Assembly (NCBI GenBank): GCA_905221085.1
Contig: CAJNBT010000006.1
Span: 73,435-137,434 of the forward strand
Direction: 5' to 3'
DNA from: a bacterium
GTDB lineage: Bacteria > Bacillota > Bacilli > Lactobacillales > Streptococcaceae
Length of the DNA stretch: 64,000 nt
The notes below the pieces were generated by a model. The model made no database searches and had not been told where the DNA came from. It worked only from the letters and a program-made list of their open reading frames with translations. This document shows positions 1 to 13,347 of the stretch, piece after piece (position 1 is the first letter of the stretch; every line of letters starts with the position of its first letter). The translations under genes and the position numbers were made by a program.

Positions 1-701
1 TAGATGACACGGTTAAAGTCTAGGTCAACAAGTTCTTTGACATCTTCTGCATTGTCTAGAATTTTACGGGCAAGACTAGATACAACTTCAAAACGTTCAG
101 CTTTCACAGCAAATTCTGCAGGGTCAAAGACCAAGAGAGCTGTCAACATCATAGACGTAAAGCTAGAAGTCATGGCAAATCCAGCGTCATTAGAGGCAGC
201 TGGTTGCAAAAGCAAGAGATTGCGGTCATCTCCATGAGCTTGAAGAGCCAACTTACCGTCCGCCGCACAAGTAATCGTCACTTGATAAAGCTCAGCCACC
301 AAGGCTTTGGCCAAATCAACAGTCGCCACACTTTCAGGCGAATTTCCACTACGAGCAAAAGATACAAGGACAGTCGCCACATCTTTTTTCAAATAAGTTT
401 CTGGATTGGCAACGATATCTGTTGTCGCAATGGCATTAAAATTCCATTTGCGTTCGTCGTAGACTTCCTTAAAGTAAGGTACCAAGGTATCTCCCACATA
501 AGCAGAAGTCCCAGCACCTGTCAAGATAACCTTGATATAGTCATGTTTATCAGCAATCCCTTGTAGGAAAGCTGCAATTTCATCACGGCGTGCTTGGTAT
601 GATTCAAAAGCTTCCTTCCAAACATCTGGTTGTTGGTAGATTTCACGTGTAGTGATTTCTGCACCCAATTCGAGCAAGTCTTCTTCTGTATAATGTAACA
701 T
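1..701 (-). CDS. agaS: AgaS-type sugar isomerase (SIS domain), 3' end outside window
   Basis: The first ~233 residues of an SIS-domain protein, reading from ATG at 701 and running off the window edge. The text starts MLHYTEEDLLELGAEITTRE and contains the SIS phosphosugar-binding stretch GAGTSAYVGD and a SFARSGNSPES loop. AgaS proteins are sugar-phosphate isomerases/deaminases for amino sugars such as galactosamine-6-phosphate. The gene follows a mannose-family PTS and bgaC on the same strand, so it probably processes a sugar imported by that PTS. A GA-rich ribosome site lies just upstream of the ATG. The family is clear; the exact substrate is inferred from context. Confidence 0.88.
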   Translation of the reverse strand, partial: MLHYTEEDLLELGAEITTREIYQQPDVWKEAFESYQARRDEIAAFLQGIADKHDYIKVILTGAGTSAYVGDTLVPYFKEVYDERKWNFNAIATTDIVANPETYLKKDVATVLVSFARSGNSPESVATVDLAKALVAELYQVTITCAADGKLALQAHGDDRNLLLLQPAASNDAGFAMTSSFTSMMLTALLVFDPAEFAVKAERFEVVSSLARKILDNAEDVKELVDLDFNRVI

Positions 702-723
702 TGAGTTCCTCTTTTTCTATTAA

Positions 724-755
724 ATATGGGAATGGGAGTAAGCCCCATTCCCATG
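724..755 (-). promoter_or_regulatory. Perfect hairpin in the leader of agaS
   Basis: GGGAATGGG and CCCATTCCC arms separated by a short loop form a strong stem between the PTS IIA gene and agaS. No clean U-run follows on the minus strand. It is therefore more likely a processing or attenuation hairpin that sets agaS level relative to the PTS genes than a full terminator. Confidence 0.4.
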
Positions 756-801
756 TATATTCTATATAAAATGCTCTAACGATTTTCACGTTGTCACATC
801 T

Positions 802-907
802 TATACTCAATGAAAATCAAAGAGCAAACTAGGAAACTAGCCGCAGGCTGTACTTGAGTACGGCAAGGCGACGTTGACGTAGTTTGAATTTGATTTTCGA
901 AGAGTAT
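802..907. repeat. BOX element, short A-C form
   Basis: About 107 bp bounded by tatactcaatgaaaatc and gattttcgaagagtat, with the boxA core ggcaaggcgacgttgacg. The boxB module is absent. It abuts and reaches into the stop codon of the PTS IIA gene. A nearly identical copy lies at 52608-52714. Confidence 0.9.
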
Positions 908-1311
908 TATTCATCTTCGTCATCATCGAAGCCCGCTAACAGGTCATTAACTTTCACAATGCTTTCTGCAGCACGGTTCTTATAGTCCGCATCTGCGCCT
1001 GTAAGGCTCGCATTGATAAATTCAATCACCATTGGAAGATTCATCCCTGCGTAAAGTTCGATGTCACGACCTTCCATAATCAAACGGCTTACCACGTTAC
1101 ATGGTGTTCCACCGAGAAGATCCGCAAAGACTAGGAAATCATCTAATCCTTCAATAGCAGCTTCAAATTTTGCAGTAAATTCTTCTGGGCCATCTTCTGG
1201 AAGAAGAGCCACTGCATGAATGTTGTCTTGTGGACCCATGATCATTTCAGTGCTACCTTTAAGTTCTTCACAGAAGCGACCATGACTCACCAAAATTAAT
1301 GATTTAGCCAT
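907..1311 (-). CDS. PTS mannose-family EIIA component
   Basis: 134 residues of the EIIA-Man fold. The N-terminus MAKSLILVSHGRFCEELKGS carries the phospho-acceptor histidine in the VSHG motif (His10). EIIA receives phosphate from HPr and passes it to EIIB. It lies 3 bases downstream of the IID gene in the IIB-IIC-IID-IIA operon behind bgaC, whose likely job is uptake of galactose-type sugars released by BgaC. It ends in an acidic DDDEDE tail. The stop codon overlaps the edge of a BOX repeat. Confidence 0.92.
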   Translation of the reverse strand: MAKSLILVSHGRFCEELKGSTEMIMGPQDNIHAVALLPEDGPEEFTAKFEAAIEGLDDFLVFADLLGGTPCNVVSRLIMEGRDIELYAGMNLPMVIEFINASLTGADADYKNRAAESIVKVNDLLAGFDDDEDE

Positions 1312-1314
1312 AAA

Positions 1315-2136
1315 TTATGCGCCCATTCCAAGTACAAATTTACCAAAGGCAGAAAGAGCCAAAGCAAGTACGATAATAATACCGATAGCTTTAGTAGAGT
1401 TCATACCTTTCTTACCAAGCAACCAGAAGATAAAGGCAGTAAAGATTGCTGGAAGCAAGCGTGGGAAGATTTGGTTCAAGATATCTTGGAAGTCAATCAT
1501 CTTCTCACCGATTGCCCATTTGTAAGAAATTTCAAAGTTAATTACTGTTGCTACAAGAGCACCCATCATGAAGACACCAAGTACAGATGCAGCGTCAATC
1601 AAAGCTGTCAAGGTACTTTGCATGTTGTTGATGAGGTTAACCCCTTCTTTGTAAGCAAATTCCAACTGTTTCCAACGGAAGATGTCATACGCTACTGCAA
1701 CTGCAATCCAAAGGAAGATCCCCCAAGGTTGACCAGCGATAGCCATAGTTGCTGCGACTGACCCCATGATAGCAGGTACAAGTGAACCAAAGATTGTATC
1801 CCCAAGAGGAGCGAATGGTCCCATCAAACCTGTCTTGATACCGTTAACGGCGTCTTTTGAACCCACACCATCTTTTTCTTCCATGGCAAGGTCAAAACCA
1901 GCGATAATGGTATGGAAGAATGGTGAAGTATTGAAGAATTGAGTATGAACTTTCATCATTTCTTTCAATTCAGGAGTGCCATCCCCATACATTTTACGCA
2001 ATTGAGGCAAGATCATGTAAAGGTAACCAGAAGCTTGCATACGTTCGTAGTTCCAACCTAGTTGGAAAGTAAACAAGCTACGTTTGTTGATTTGATTAAA
2101 ATCTTCTTTTGTAAGTTTGTAATTAGAATTCGTCAT
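1315..2136 (-). CDS. PTS mannose-family EIID membrane component
   Basis: 273 residues from ATG 2136 (MTNSNYKLTKEDF), giving the usual EIID length. A GTG five codons earlier is open but less likely. Typical EIID features are visible: a cytosolic N-terminal part with FTFQLGWNYERMQASG, the GxMGPxAxxGD region (GLMGPFAPLGDTIFGS), and hydrophobic C-terminal segments. It forms the sugar channel with EIIC. The start overlaps the end of the IIC gene by 14 bases, so the two are translationally coupled. Confidence 0.92.
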   Translation of the reverse strand: MTNSNYKLTKEDFNQINKRSLFTFQLGWNYERMQASGYLYMILPQLRKMYGDGTPELKEMMKVHTQFFNTSPFFHTIIAGFDLAMEEKDGVGSKDAVNGIKTGLMGPFAPLGDTIFGSLVPAIMGSVAATMAIAGQPWGIFLWIAVAVAYDIFRWKQLEFAYKEGVNLINNMQSTLTALIDAASVLGVFMMGALVATVINFEISYKWAIGEKMIDFQDILNQIFPRLLPAIFTAFIFWLLGKKGMNSTKAIGIIIVLALALSAFGKFVLGMGA

Positions 2137-3028
2137 CTTCGATTTCCCCACTTTCTGATGGTGTAGAAGGTGCTGCTACAGCTACTTTTTGGCTATTTTT
2201 GAAGTGAAGCACTGCAAGGAAAATACCTACGATAGAAATACCAATCATAGACAAACCTTTGAAGTTGTTCACGAAACCAATTTTTTCAGCAACTTCAGCA
2301 GGAAGAGTACCTACGATACCAGCAACAGCACCACCAAGACCTGTTACATATGAGTAAAGAACAGTCAACATAGCTGTCAAACCAAATCCCATAGCAAGAT
2401 AGTGAAGGTTACGTTTAACTGGAAGGTAACGAAGCAAGATTGCAAATCCAAGACCTGGAAGCATACGTCCTGCGAGTGTCAAGCCATCTGCAACCCATTT
2501 GTAGGCTTCAACGAAGTCTACTACTGATTGTACAAAGGCACCACCAAAAGCAAGGGCAAAGAAGACTGGAAGGGCACGAGATAGAGCCCAAGGAATCGCA
2601 CCAAGTAGGTAGTTGCGTTCAATACCTTTATAGTCAAAGCGTTCGATTGCAGCATCCACACGGTGAGCGAAGAAGGTAGTAGTCATACGTCCAAGAACGT
2701 CGAAGTAAGTCAAGAGAGCTGCTACTGGTACAGCGATTGTAGTAATTGCAAGCGGTGCATCAATTCCTTGTGAAACAGAGAATGCTGTCGCAAGAACCGC
2801 ACCAGAAGTTGCGTCGATACGAGAAGCACCACCGAAGGTACCAACCCCAAGAACGAACAGTTGCAAGTTACCACCGATAAGTAGACCAGTAGTCACATCT
2901 CCCATAATTAAACCAGTAATGAAACCAGCAAATACAGGGGAACCTGCAGATGAAACGATCGTCAACTCATCACAGATTTGATAAGCTGAGTACAAAGTGA
3001 GAAGTAAAATTTGCCACCATTGTATCAT
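2123..3028 (-). CDS. PTS mannose-family EIIC membrane component
   Basis: 301 residues, highly hydrophobic, starting MIQWWQILLLTLYSAYQICDEL. It has the EIIC-Man glycine-rich segments (FAGFITGLIMGDVTTGLLIGG) and roughly seven to eight membrane spans. The C-terminus is charged (GEIEDDEF), and its coding sequence overlaps the EIID start. It is the sugar-specific permease partner of EIID. Membership of the N-acetylgalactosamine/galactose branch is inferred from the bgaC and agaS neighbours. Confidence 0.92.
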   Translation of the reverse strand: MIQWWQILLLTLYSAYQICDELTIVSSAGSPVFAGFITGLIMGDVTTGLLIGGNLQLFVLGVGTFGGASRIDATSGAVLATAFSVSQGIDAPLAITTIAVPVAALLTYFDVLGRMTTTFFAHRVDAAIERFDYKGIERNYLLGAIPWALSRALPVFFALAFGGAFVQSVVDFVEAYKWVADGLTLAGRMLPGLGFAILLRYLPVKRNLHYLAMGFGLTAMLTVLYSYVTGLGGAVAGIVGTLPAEVAEKIGFVNNFKGLSMIGISIVGIFLAVLHFKNSQKVAVAAPSTPSESGEIEDDEF

Positions 3029-3054
3029 AACAATGACCTCCTAAAAATTTTTTC

Positions 3055-3531
3055 CTATTTTAATAAGCTCAAAAAGTCTGAAATTGGATCATTTGGAACC
3101 ATTTGAGCAGTAAGTTTAACACCTTTTTCTGCCAATTTGTGGAAATCTTCCACATCCTTATCCACTACGTTGATAGAACGTGTGATAGCGCGAGTTTCTG
3201 GTGTTTGAGACATATTCCCAACATTAAGGGTTTCAAGTGGTACACCTGCTTCGACCAAACCAAGGAAGCGGTCTGGTTTACGAGCCACGATAAAGAGACG
3301 TTGGCTATCGTATTTACCAGCAAGAATATTGGCTGCCGCTTTCTCAATTGGCAAAATACTCAATTTTACACCTGGTGGTGTCGCAAGTTTCAAACCACTC
3401 TTTTCAACGTCGTTGTTGACAACTTCGTCATCTACAACCATAATACGTGAAACATTTAGTTTCCCAGCCCAAAGATTGGCTACTTGTCCGTGGATCAAAC
3501 GTCCATCGATACGGCATCCTACAATTGTCAT
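3055..3531 (-). CDS. PTS mannose-family EIIB component
   Basis: 158 residues, beginning MTIVGCRIDGRLIHGQVANL. The phospho-histidine sits in the DGRLIHGQV motif (His15). EIIB takes phosphate from EIIA and gives it to the sugar crossing the IIC/IID channel. The ATG overlaps the bgaC stop codon (ATGA), which shows tight operon coupling of glycan cleavage and uptake. Confidence 0.93.
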   Translation of the reverse strand: MTIVGCRIDGRLIHGQVANLWAGKLNVSRIMVVDDEVVNNDVEKSGLKLATPPGVKLSILPIEKAAANILAGKYDSQRLFIVARKPDRFLGLVEAGVPLETLNVGNMSQTPETRAITRSINVVDKDVEDFHKLAEKGVKLTAQMVPNDPISDFLSLLK

Positions 3532-5315
3532 AAGTTTTCCCCCTTTATGTGTTTTAGTGTAGGTTTACGAGTTAAATGAATTTCTTCTTTATATTGGCCC
3601 TCTGTCTCAAAGATGATGATGCGATTGGCACCTTCCTTGAGATAGCTATGAGGGATATAAAGCGAGAGGGTTGGGCCGACGTTCCAAAAACGTCCTAGAT
3701 TCTGCCCATTGACAAAGGCAACTCCTTTCCCAAACTCAGACAAGTCTAGGTAGGTATCTTTTGGCTCTTGAACAGTAAAATCATAAGCGTAAAAGGCTGG
3801 TTGTCCTTCTGTCCATCCTTTTGAAAAATCAATTTTCTCAGGATTATCTAGTGGGAGTGGATAGTGTTTCCAGTTTAGTAAGAAGTGCAAATCCTTACAA
3901 ACCCCTGTCCGAATTCCCTTACGTTGCGTATCCGCTAAGAACTTGTGACCATAGTTGACACGCCCCATATTTTCTATCAAGATATCCAATCTAGACAGCG
4001 CTTTCTTTTCACCTTGATAAAAAATATCTTCCCCAATCTCTGTCTGATATTGGGTTTCAACCCACTGACCATCGACATAAAGCTGAGCTCTATCTCGACC
4101 GTCAATGATACGAAGTCTTTCTTCTTCTGCATCCCAGTTTGTTTCTGTTCGATAGAGTAGGTAGCCATAACTTTGTCCCAACTCCTCCATCTTTTTAGGA
4201 TAAAGGCTTTCTACAGGACTTGATAGACTATCCAAGGTTTCAAACAAGGAAACTTTTTCAACTAGTGGAATCGCGTCCAACTCCATACTCTCTTTGTAGA
4301 GTGGTTCTAACTGCGGATACTCTGGGAAATGTGTCGCCATCATCTTCTTGACTGCCAGATATTTGGCAGTTGGATTTCCTTCTTCATCAAGAAGAGCGTC
4401 GTAGTCATACGATGTAACTTGTGGCAAGTCCAAAGTTCCTCGAGCTGAGCAACCATTCATGAAACCAAAGTTTGTACCACCGTGGAACATGTAAAGATTG
4501 ATAGAGCCTTGTTCCAAAACCTCTCGAACTGCATCTGCCAACTCTTTTGGATCCCGTGTGATAATTGGTTCTTTCCAACGATTGAACCAGCCATCCCAGA
4601 ACTCCATACACATGAGCGGCCATTTCTTACCATGCTCATCAAAGAATTCCTGCATCTGTGAAAAGTTGTACGGAGCTTTAGAACCAAAATTTCCTGTCAC
4701 AAAGAGATCATCTTCGATTAAGGTTCCAGCTTTCAGAGTAGCTCGCCATGGACCATCTGATGTAAAGAGAGGACAGGTTACGCCACGCTCCTCCATCAAC
4801 TGTCGAATTGCTCTCAGATAAGCCTTATCTTCTCCATAAGAACCATACTCATTTTCAACCTGCATCATGAGGATATTGCCACCATTGTCCAACAAATGTG
4901 GAACCAATCGTGCCAAGAGCTGATCATAGTAGCGACCCACAGCTTCAATATAGGCTGGGTCAGATGAGCGGATTCTCATATCTTTGGTTAAGAGCCAAGC
5001 CGGTAAGCCACCGAATTCCCACTCCGCACAGATGAAGGGAGAGGGACGTACAATAGCATAGAGACCCAAATCTTGCGCTGTCTGGAGAAACCGTTCCAAA
5101 TCCAGAGCTCCTTCAAAGTTAAACTCACCCTCACTGGGTTCGTGTAGATTCCAAGCAACATAAGTCTCTACCGTATTAAAACCAAGAGCCTTCAAGTTGT
5201 AGAGCGAATGATACCAATCTTCTGGAGGAATCCTAAAATAATGAATGGCGCCAGATAAAATCTTAAATGATTTTCCATCGAGATAAAAATCATCCCGTAT
5301 CTCAAATCGTGTCAT
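3528..5315 (-). CDS. bgaC: Beta-galactosidase, glycoside hydrolase family 35
   Basis: 595 residues from ATG 5315 (MTRFEIRDDFYLDGK), chosen because GAAGG lies a proper distance upstream. An open frame continues six codons further up. GH35 motifs are present: VENEYGSYG holds the acid/base Glu and CMEFWDGWFN the nucleophile Glu. There is no signal peptide or LPXTG anchor, as in pneumococcal BgaC, which is reported at the cell surface without a classical signal. BgaC cleaves terminal beta-1,3-linked galactose from host glycans. It is the first gene of an operon with the PTS and agaS. Confidence 0.95.
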   Translation of the reverse strand: MTRFEIRDDFYLDGKSFKILSGAIHYFRIPPEDWYHSLYNLKALGFNTVETYVAWNLHEPSEGEFNFEGALDLERFLQTAQDLGLYAIVRPSPFICAEWEFGGLPAWLLTKDMRIRSSDPAYIEAVGRYYDQLLARLVPHLLDNGGNILMMQVENEYGSYGEDKAYLRAIRQLMEERGVTCPLFTSDGPWRATLKAGTLIEDDLFVTGNFGSKAPYNFSQMQEFFDEHGKKWPLMCMEFWDGWFNRWKEPIITRDPKELADAVREVLEQGSINLYMFHGGTNFGFMNGCSARGTLDLPQVTSYDYDALLDEEGNPTAKYLAVKKMMATHFPEYPQLEPLYKESMELDAIPLVEKVSLFETLDSLSSPVESLYPKKMEELGQSYGYLLYRTETNWDAEEERLRIIDGRDRAQLYVDGQWVETQYQTEIGEDIFYQGEKKALSRLDILIENMGRVNYGHKFLADTQRKGIRTGVCKDLHFLLNWKHYPLPLDNPEKIDFSKGWTEGQPAFYAYDFTVQEPKDTYLDLSEFGKGVAFVNGQNLGRFWNVGPTLSLYIPHSYLKEGANRIIIFETEGQYKEEIHLTRKPTLKHIKGENL

Positions 5316-5338
5316 GTTACTACCTTCTGACAATTAAA

Positions 5339-5395
5339 GTTCACGCTTTCATTTGTTGATATAGTAAATATATCTCAATATCCTACATTTGTCAA
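5339..5395 (-). promoter_or_regulatory. bgaC operon promoter with palindromic operator
   Basis: On the minus strand TTGACA (5395-5390), a 17-base spacer and TATATT (5372-5367) make a good sigma-A promoter. A palindrome with arms GATATA / TATATC (5358-5374) overlaps the -10 box and is a plausible operator for the divergent GntR regulator BgaR. Just downstream, TGAAAGCGTGAACT (near 5339-5352) resembles a CcpA cre site with two mismatches. The rest of the 319-base gap to bgaR is AT-rich. A repeated tgtataaaa motif near 5491 may belong to the bgaR promoter. Confidence 0.6.
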
Positions 5396-5634
5396 TAGGT
5401 TTTCACAATTTTTTTCATTTTTTACCAACTTTTACACAAAAAACTTATAAAGATATAGATTTTACAGACAGATAGCTTCAAGTAGTGAGCATGTATAAAA
5501 ATGTATAAAATCTCCTTTTTTATATGTAAATTAACCTTATAGCCTATTATTCTAATTTTTTTATTCAAAAGACTACTATTCTTTCCTTTTTTATGGTAAA
5601 ATCTTTAACGGAGAAGGAAAATCGAGGTGAAATT

Positions 5635-6351
5635 ATGGCAATTCCAAAATATCAATATATAAAAGATGAATTAAAGAACAAAATCATATCTGGGCAATTT
5701 GCAAGTGGAGATAAATTTTACACTGAAGCTGAATTGATTGCAATGTATGATGTTAGTTCTATCACAGTTGTCCGCGCCTTAAACGACCTTGCCAAAGACG
5801 GTTATATTGTCCGCCAACAAGGAAAGGGTACATTCGTTTCACGCGCGCGCAAACACAAACTCGTAGAGTTTTCAGATGTAGAAGTTTTTGAAACTAAAGA
5901 TGATAAAGTGACCGTCCTTTCTATTGAGCGTGGAAACAAACTAAGCTACTTAGAAAAACTTGGACTACGCGGTAATCAATTCTACTACAAGATTGAACGC
6001 GTACGCGAAACAAATGGTGTCGCATATATCTACCACACATCTTATATTCCAGAACAATACATCAACGCAAATTATCCAAATCTTGAATATTATAGCTCTA
6101 TCTATAACCGTTTCAAATTGGATTATCACATTCACATGAATGATGAACATTTTGAAGAAATCAATGAAATAACATTCCCAACTCCAGAACATGCGGCTTC
6201 GGTCCTCGGAGTCGATGAACAATTCCCAACCGTTTTACAAACCAAGACTACTAAACTAGAGTCTACTGGTCAAGTTCTCGCTTACAGCGAAACTTATAAA
6301 CGAGCGGATTACTACAAAATCAAATTCATTTCATGTGACCGTGATCACTAA
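5635..6351 (+). CDS. bgaR: GntR/HutC-family transcriptional regulator
   Basis: 238 residues from ATG 5635 (MAIPKYQYIKDELKNKIISG), preceded by GAGGTGA. An open frame extends 14 codons upstream but lacks a ribosome site. Residues 1-70 form the GntR winged helix (FYTEAELIAMYDVSSITVVRAL, then GYIVRQQGKGTFVS). The remainder is a UTRA ligand-binding domain. It is divergent from the bgaC operon, and in pneumococcus BgaR represses bgaC. The effector is probably a sugar phosphate (inference). A strong terminator follows. Confidence 0.93.
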   Translation: MAIPKYQYIKDELKNKIISGQFASGDKFYTEAELIAMYDVSSITVVRALNDLAKDGYIVRQQGKGTFVSRARKHKLVEFSDVEVFETKDDKVTVLSIERGNKLSYLEKLGLRGNQFYYKIERVRETNGVAYIYHTSYIPEQYINANYPNLEYYSSIYNRFKLDYHIHMNDEHFEEINEITFPTPEHAASVLGVDEQFPTVLQTKTTKLESTGQVLAYSETYKRADYYKIKFISCDRDH

Positions 6352-6385
6352 GAAGAAAGCCTGAGCACCGCTTAGGCTTTCTTCT
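6352..6385 (+). terminator. Terminator after bgaR
   Basis: AGAAAGCCTGAGC / GCTTAGGCTTTCT stem with a 3-base loop immediately after the bgaR stop, ending in a T-rich tail. Confidence 0.85.
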
Positions 6386-10653
<4,268 letters not shown>

Positions 10654-10665
10654 GTCTTTTCGATA

Positions 10666-10706
10666 AACAATAAACAGCGAGATTGAAGCTCGCTGTTTAT
10701 TGTTTA
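10666..10706. terminator. Bidirectional terminator between strH and purB
   Basis: AACAATAAACAGCGAG / CTCGCTGTTTATTGTT perfect stem with a 7-base loop, placed between convergent strH and purB. A-rich and T-rich flanks suit both directions. Confidence 0.9.
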
Positions 10707-10707
10707 A

Positions 10708-12006
10708 TTAATCACCCAGTCCCAGACGTTCAAAGATATCGTCCACTCGTTTAGTGTAATAAAGAGGGTTGAAGATCTCATCGATTTCCTCTTGAGTCAG
10801 GCGTGAGGTTACTTCTGGATCTGCTTCCAGAAGTGGTTTAAAGTCTACTTGGTTGTCCCAAGAGTAGGCTGTTTTTGGTTGAACAAGGTCATAAGCTTGC
10901 TCACGGGTCATCCCTTTTTCAATCAAGGTCAACATAGCTCGTTGGCTAAAGATAAGACCGAAAGTTGAGTTCATGTTGCGGATCATGTTTTCTGGGAAGA
11001 CTGTCAAGTTCTTGACGATATTTCCAAAACGGTTGAGCATGTAGTCAATCAAGATGGTCGTATCTGGTGTGATGATGCGCTCAGCTGATGAGTGAGAGAT
11101 GTCACGTTCGTGCCAGAGAGCCACGTTCTCATAGGCTGTAATCATGTGACCACGGATAACACGCGCAAGACCTGTCATGTTCTCAGAACCGATAGGGTTG
11201 CGTTTGTGAGGCATAGCAGATGAACCTTTTTGCCCTTTGGCAAAGAACTCTTCCACTTCGCGCTGCTCAGATTTTTGCAGACCACGAATCTCAGTCGCCA
11301 TACGCTCGATAGAAGTCGCGATGCTGGCAAGAACCGCAAAGTACTCAGCGTGAAGGTCGCGAGGAAGGACCTGTGTAGAGATTTCTTGGGCACGGATACC
11401 CAATTTGTCGCAGACGTATTGCTCTACGAATGGTGGGATGTTGGCAAAGTTCCCAACCGCACCAGAAATCTTACCAGCTTCAACACCAGCAGCCGCATGC
11501 TCGAAACGCTCGATATTGCGCTTCATTTCGCTATACCAAGTCGCCAATTTCAGACCAAAGGTTGTAGGTTCAGCGTGCACACCGTGGGTACGACCCATCA
11601 TGATGGTGAACTTGTGCTCCTTAGCCTTATCAGCGATGATGTTGGTGAAGTTTTCAAGGTCACGACGAATAATGTCGTTGGCCTGTTTGTAGAGGTAGCC
11701 GTAGGCCGTATCCACCACGTCGGTAGAAGTCAAACCATAGTGGACCCACTTACGCTCTTCACCAAGCGTCTCAGAAACCGCACGCGTGAAGGCCACCACA
11801 TCGTGACGCGTCTCCTGCTCAATCTCCAAAATACGGTCGATGTCAAAATCCGCCTTCTCTCGAATCAAAGCTACATCTTCCTTAGGGATTTCCCCCAACT
11901 CAGCCCATGCCTCGTCAGCTAAGATTTCCACCTCAAGCCAAGCACGGTATTTATTTTCTTCACTCCAAATATTCGCCATCTCAGGGCGAGAGTAACGGTT
12001 GATCAT
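10708..12006 (-). CDS. purB: Adenylosuccinate lyase
   Basis: 432 residues, the typical length. The fumarase/aspartase superfamily signature [11 protein letters not shown] is present, as is the TTTFGLK-type histidine region ([16 protein letters not shown]). PurB splits fumarate from SAICAR and from adenylosuccinate, so it serves both IMP synthesis and AMP formation. It is the last gene of the minus-strand pur cluster and ends at the strH terminator. Confidence 0.97.
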   Translation of the reverse strand: MINRYSRPEMANIWSEENKYRAWLEVEILADEAWAELGEIPKEDVALIREKADFDIDRILEIEQETRHDVVAFTRAVSETLGEERKWVHYGLTSTDVVDTAYGYLYKQANDIIRRDLENFTNIIADKAKEHKFTIMMGRTHGVHAEPTTFGLKLATWYSEMKRNIERFEHAAAGVEAGKISGAVGNFANIPPFVEQYVCDKLGIRAQEISTQVLPRDLHAEYFAVLASIATSIERMATEIRGLQKSEQREVEEFFAKGQKGSSAMPHKRNPIGSENMTGLARVIRGHMITAYENVALWHERDISHSSAERIITPDTTILIDYMLNRFGNIVKNLTVFPENMIRNMNSTFGLIFSQRAMLTLIEKGMTREQAYDLVQPKTAYSWDNQVDFKPLLEADPEVTSRLTQEEIDEIFNPLYYTKRVDDIFERLGLGD

Positions 12007-12069
12007 GTTGTTAATTTTTCCTTTCTTCTTAAGCTGTTGGGAATAAGCTATCTAGGTAAAACAAGATTT

Positions 12070-12297
12070 CTACTCAAACTCCTCTTTCCCAATAAACACA
12101 GACGGATAATGATCTAGTGTATTCAAATCCGTATCCAGCGGTAAATCATAGATAGCTAAATAGTTTTCAGGGTATTGTGCAGTTAGTTCTTTATATTTAG
12201 CTTGTACCTTATCTTGGTCAGCACTAGCATACAAGACTTCCACGACTACTCCAGTCTTATCCTTTTCAACAAAAGCGTTAACGATAATTTGTATCAT
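12070..12297 (-). CDS. Small conserved protein of unknown function in the pur cluster
   Basis: 75 residues, starting MIQIIVNAFVEKDKTGVVVE and ending SVFIGKEEFE. It is soluble, with mixed alpha/beta character and no signal or membrane segment. I do not recognise a named family. A second, frameshifted copy lies at 13101-13327, so the gene was duplicated together with the end of purK. It is probably co-transcribed with purK and purB. Confidence 0.6.
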   Translation of the reverse strand: MIQIIVNAFVEKDKTGVVVEVLYASADQDKVQAKYKELTAQYPENYLAIYDLPLDTDLNTLDHYPSVFIGKEEFE

Positions 12298-12306
12298 AGA
12301 CTTGTC

Positions 12307-12408
12307 CTAAAAATCTATCCCTTTCCCAAACTCAATCACACTATCCAGCGCATCACTAAACAAATTTATATGCCCTACCCTACGGTTGTGCTTGTCTTCT
12401 ATAATCAT
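12307..12408 (-). pseudogene. Duplicated 3' fragment of purK
   Basis: Reads MIIEDKHNRRVGHINLFSDA then continues to EFGKGIDF and stop. This matches the last ~32 residues of PurK ([20 protein letters not shown] ... EFGKGIDF) with scattered substitutions. Its ATG overlaps the racemase stop (ATGA), so it could still be translated as a 33-residue peptide. It marks one side of a duplication that brackets the racemase. Confidence 0.75.
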
Positions 12409-13097
12409 TTATTTACCCCCCACTCCGCCGCTTTCTCTGCATGAATCACTGTTGTGTCGTAGAGAGGCAGGTCGGTGTCTGATTGCTTGACGAGGAGACC
12501 AATCTCGGTACACCCCAAGATAACAGCTTCAGCGCCTGCTTTTTTCAAATCATCTATAACGGCAAGATAAGTCTGCTTTGAGCTTTCTTTGATATTCCCT
12601 AGGCAAAGTTCGTCATAAATGATTCGATTGACCTCTGTAATACCAGCTTGGTCTGGAATCAGCACTTCTAACCCAGACTCTATTAATTTCTCCTTGTAAA
12701 AATATTGAGTCATGGTGTACTTGGTCCCTAGAAGGCCGACTTTTTGAATACCGTCAGCCAACAAGGCCTGCGCAGTTGCCTGCGCAATATGCAAGATTGG
12801 AATCGTAATCTGCTCCTGTATCTGCGAAGCAACCTTGTGCATAGTATTGGTACAAATAACGATGAAATCTGCACCAGCTTGCTCCAAGCGCTGAGCAATA
12901 TCTGCCAAAAGTTGACCGCTTTTCTCCCAGTCTCCGACTGCTTGATAATGCTCAATCTCTGCAAAATCAACACTATAAAGTAGAATCTTAGCTGAATGCA
13001 AGCCACCCAGCTCTTTTTTGATGGTTTCGTTGATGATTTGGTAGTAAGATGTGGTGCTTTCCCAACTCATACCACCAATCAGACCGATAGTTTTCAT
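12405..13097 (-). CDS. Aspartate/glutamate racemase family protein
   Basis: 230 residues, MKTIGLIGGMSWESTTSYY at the start, a hallmark of the Asp/Glu/hydantoin racemase family (RacX/YgeA-like). Both catalytic cysteines are visible, in VICTNTMHK and ILGCTEIGLLV. Such enzymes interconvert L- and D-amino acids without a cofactor. It interrupts the purK-purB interval and is flanked by duplicated purK-3' and 75-residue-ORF sequences, suggesting acquisition by a recombination event. The amino-acid substrate is not predictable. Confidence 0.85.
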   Translation of the reverse strand: MKTIGLIGGMSWESTTSYYQIINETIKKELGGLHSAKILLYSVDFAEIEHYQAVGDWEKSGQLLADIAQRLEQAGADFIVICTNTMHKVASQIQEQITIPILHIAQATAQALLADGIQKVGLLGTKYTMTQYFYKEKLIESGLEVLIPDQAGITEVNRIIYDELCLGNIKESSKQTYLAVIDDLKKAGAEAVILGCTEIGLLVKQSDTDLPLYDTTVIHAEKAAEWGVNK

Positions 13098-13100
13098 AGG

Positions 13101-13327
13101 CTAATTAAACTCCTCCTTGCTTATCGCCACCGACGGATAATACAGCAAACTACTTAGATCCGTATCCAATGGCGAATCATAGATAACCAGATAATTGTTT
13201 TGATATTGAATCTTTAATTCCTGATATTGGCTTTTACTTTTTCATGGTCGGCACTGGCAAAGAGCACTTCCACAACGGCGATTTCTTTTCCTTCCTCCAC
13301 AAAAGCGTTGACAATAATTTGAATCAT
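13101..13327 (-). pseudogene. Frameshifted copy of the 75-residue ORF
   Basis: Starts MIQIIVNAFVEEGKEIAVVE, parallel to the gene at 12070-12297. It loses frame near AADHEKVKA and resumes in another frame to end LLYYPSVAISKEEFN. A single-base deletion accounts for this. It is the second half of the duplication around the racemase. Confidence 0.75.
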
Positions 13328-13347
13328 AAACTGGTCTCCATTTAGCT

